Assembly: GCA_048394785.1 (NCBI GenBank)
Contig: DBFJGL010000075.1
Location: forward strand, 1 to 7,346
DNA length: 7,346 nt
Reading direction: 5' to 3'
DNA from: DBFJGL01 sp048394785
Lineage (GTDB): Bacteria > Bacillota > Clostridia > Christensenellales > CAG-917
Shown here: piece after piece, positions 5,560 through 7,346 of the stretch
Layout: each line of letters opens with the position of its first letter
Position numbering within the stretch: the stretch's first letter is position 1
Translations under genes and position numbers: made by a program
Notes under the pieces: model-generated
Seen by the model: the letters and a program-made list of their open reading frames with translations, nothing else
What the model was told of the DNA's origin: nothing
Databases searched by the model: none

Positions 5560-7326
5560 TCAAAGTTTATCGTTAATATCGTCCGATTTAAGCTTGCGCT
5601 GCAATGTCTGCATATCCATAATCGCGGCGCGCTTTTCTTCGGGCGACGACATATCCTTATAACTTTCCCTGACTTCGTTGAGCCGCTTGGTCAGAAACTC
5701 GTTGGCAAGCGAATTAAGACAATCGATAAAATATCCTCTCTCTCTCAACTCGCTCTGAAAACCGAGATTTACGTCGAGCACGGCGTTGATTTCTTTATTT
5801 TCCTCCAACGCCTGAAAAATGTCCGTAACGCTTCCGCCGCCTGTTATGTAGTCGTAAATGTCGGCGTGTTCTTTGACTTCGAACCATTCGCGCCGCGTAC
5901 TGCACTCCTTCGCGTACTCCGCACCCGAGAGCATACGGCTTAACACAAACCGCGCCGCCCTCGTGTTCTTTGCCGCGCGCTCGACTGCCGCCGCTTCCGG
6001 TTCCTGCTCCGCCGCCGCGCTCTTTCCCGCCGCCGCGTCGCGGCGCAAAGTATCAATGGACACTCCGCTCTTTTCCGCGACCGCCCGCATATACACTTCC
6101 CGTTCGGCTTCGCCGCTTATGTCTTTCAGCACCCTCATAGCCGCGGCAACGTACTTAGCCCTGCCGTTTACCGAACCGAGGTCATAAGCTTCCGCCGCAA
6201 GTTTCAGTTTATAATCGATGACGGGCAACGCCTCGGATATGCGCTTCATAAAACCTGCCGCGCCCTCTCCTCTAACCGTATCGTCGGGATCGCAGCCGTC
6301 TGCAAGCGACACCACTTTTACGTCGAGTCCGCACTTTACAAGCGGCTCTACGTTTTTTATCGCCGCCTTTCTTCCCGCCGTGTCGCCGTCATAGCACACA
6401 TATACGGCAGGCACAAGCCGTTTAAGCTCCTGCGCCTGTCCGTCCGTAAGCGCGGTTCCCATACCGGCAACGGCGTTTCTGATGCCTGCCGCGCCCAACG
6501 ATATGACGTCCATATACCCTTCGACGAGTATTATGTCTTTGAGCAGCCCCGCCCTCTTTTCGCGCTTTACGAAATTTATGCCGTATATGGAACGGCTCTT
6601 GTCGAAAAGCACCGTGTTGGTGGAGTTTTTATATTTTGCGACGCCTTCCTCGCCTCTGTAAATCCTGCCGCCGAACGCTATGACTTCGCTCATATTATTG
6701 AGTATGGGCACGATAATTCTGTTGGCAAAAGCGTCGCCCAATCTCTCTCCGGATACGAGTCCGCAATCCTTGAGGTTTTGAACGGAATAACCTTTACGGC
6801 GCATATACGCCTGCAAACCGTCGTAACCGAGGCTGAGCCCCAACCCGTAGCGGCGCGACGCTTCGTCGTCTATTCCGCGCGCCGCAAGATATTCGCGCGC
6901 GGCTTTGCCGTCCTCATCTTTGAGCAGATTATTTCGGTAATAGACGGCGGCGTCTTTCATAAGCTGTTTCAGAATATCGCGATTTTCCTTTTTCTTTTCA
7001 AAGGACGCGTCGCGCCTGAACTCGGGCATCGGTATGCTTGCGCGCTCCGCAAGAAACCTCACCGCGTCCATAAAAGACAGCGACTCCATTTCCATTATAA
7101 AATTGATTACGTTGCCGCTTGCGCCGCACCCGAAACAATGGTAGTACTGCCCGTCGGTATTCACGCAGAACGAACCCGTCTTTTCGTTGTGGAAAGGACA
7201 GCAGCCGAAATATTTTCCGCTCTTTTTGGTAAGCGGAACGTATTGCGACACAATGCTCACGATGTCGCATTTATATTTCAGTTCTTCAAGAAATCTGTTG
7301 AATTCGTCGTCTTTGTAATTTTGCAT
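5560..7326 (-). CDS. dnaG: DNA primase DnaG (588 aa, complete)
   Basis: DnaG makes the short RNA primers for Okazaki fragments at the replication fork, working with the replicative helicase. Visible in order: an N-terminal CHC2 zinc ribbon with C43-x2-H46 and C64-x2-C67 (CPFH, CFGC); the catalytic core with AFGGR at 217-221 and KYKNS at 231-235; the TOPRIM fold with EGYMD at 269-273 (metal-binding E269), DGDTAGRKAA at 313-322 (D313, D315) and DPDD at 346-349; an alanine-rich linker near 430-456; and a helical C-terminal part at about 457-588, placed like the helicase-binding domain. The length is normal for the family. The ATG at 7326 is the only in-frame Met before residue 78 and gives the expected N-terminus; its SD is weak (GGA three bases upstream). 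The stop is TGA. It is the first gene of the visible operon; the upstream gene is outside the window. Identification is firm. Confidence 0.97.
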   Translation of the reverse strand: MQNYKDDEFNRFLEELKYKCDIVSIVSQYVPLTKKSGKYFGCCPFHNEKTGSFCVNTDGQYYHCFGCGASGNVINFIMEMESLSFMDAVRFLAERASIPMPEFRRDASFEKKKENRDILKQLMKDAAVYYRNNLLKDEDGKAAREYLAARGIDDEASRRYGLGLSLGYDGLQAYMRRKGYSVQNLKDCGLVSGERLGDAFANRIIVPILNNMSEVIAFGGRIYRGEEGVAKYKNSTNTVLFDKSRSIYGINFVKREKRAGLLKDIILVEGYMDVISLGAAGIRNAVAGMGTALTDGQAQELKRLVPAVYVCYDGDTAGRKAAIKNVEPLVKCGLDVKVVSLADGCDPDDTVRGEGAAGFMKRISEALPVIDYKLKLAAEAYDLGSVNGRAKYVAAAMRVLKDISGEAEREVYMRAVAEKSGVSIDTLRRDAAAGKSAAAEQEPEAAAVERAAKNTRAARFVLSRMLSGAEYAKECSTRREWFEVKEHADIYDYITGGGSVTDIFQALEENKEINAVLDVNLGFQSELRERGYFIDCLNSLANEFLTKRLNEVRESYKDMSSPEEKRAAIMDMQTLQRKLKSDDINDKL

Positions 7327-7346
7327 ATTTCCGTTGAATATATTTA

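Noticed and set aside
5540..5563. Extending rpoD to the in-frame TTG at 5563 (eight more residues)
   Set aside because: The extension would translate the SD itself (the MIHTGGDT residues include the AGGAGG bases) and overlap the dnaG stop. The GTG at 5539 has an ideal SD.
5968..6038. GCC/GCG-rich stretch in dnaG that looks like a low-complexity repeat
   Set aside because: It encodes the alanine- and glutamate-rich linker between the primase core and the C-terminal domain. No regular repeat unit is present.
7094..7099. TATAAT on the minus strand inside dnaG
   Set aside because: The hexamer 17 bases upstream is GCAAGC, far from TTGACA. The bases encode the conserved NVINFIMEM region of the CHC2 domain.

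Overview
The window holds five complete genes, all on the minus strand and packed tightly in one direction. In transcription order they are dnaG (primase), rpoD/sigA (housekeeping sigma factor), trmK (tRNA m1A22 methyltransferase), a coiled-coil C4 zinc-ribbon protein, and a GH2 beta-galactosidase (lacZ-type). The first four form the dnaG-rpoD 'macromolecular synthesis' neighbourhood in its Gram-positive form. A trmK gene directly after rpoD, strong AGGAGG-type ribosome sites and a short region 1.1 in the sigma factor all point to a Firmicute of the Clostridia type. The moderate G+C and frequent CGN/GCG codons would suit an uncultured gut clostridium (for example Christensenellales-like), but that placement is a guess.

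Layout from right to left: dnaG at 7326-5560; 20 bases with a perfect SD; rpoD at 5539-4493 with a GTG start; trmK at 4493-3831, sharing one base with the rpoD stop (TGATG) and with no SD of its own; 52 bases with a small hairpin and an SD; the zinc-ribbon gene at 3778-3071; 23 bases with an SD; lacZ at 3047-42; then 41 bases to the window edge with no clear terminator. There is no gene-free stretch longer than 52 bases, and I see no RNA gene, CRISPR array, insertion sequence or prophage element.

The first three products serve replication priming, transcription initiation and tRNA modification. The zinc-ribbon protein has no firmly established role. LacZ is a catabolic enzyme and does not belong to this set. 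The nif3/YqfO-like gene that usually follows trmK is missing, and lacZ sits at the operon's end.

I found no clearly new biological system. The most interesting observation is regulatory. Hidden in the last third of the zinc-ribbon gene is a near-consensus sigma-A promoter (TTGAAA, 17-base spacer, extended -10 TGaTATAAT). It is followed by two adjacent inverted repeats and a T5 tract, all upstream of the lacZ ribosome site. This could be a dedicated lacZ promoter and leader embedded in coding sequence, which would separate sugar use from the housekeeping operon. It is inferred from sequence only.
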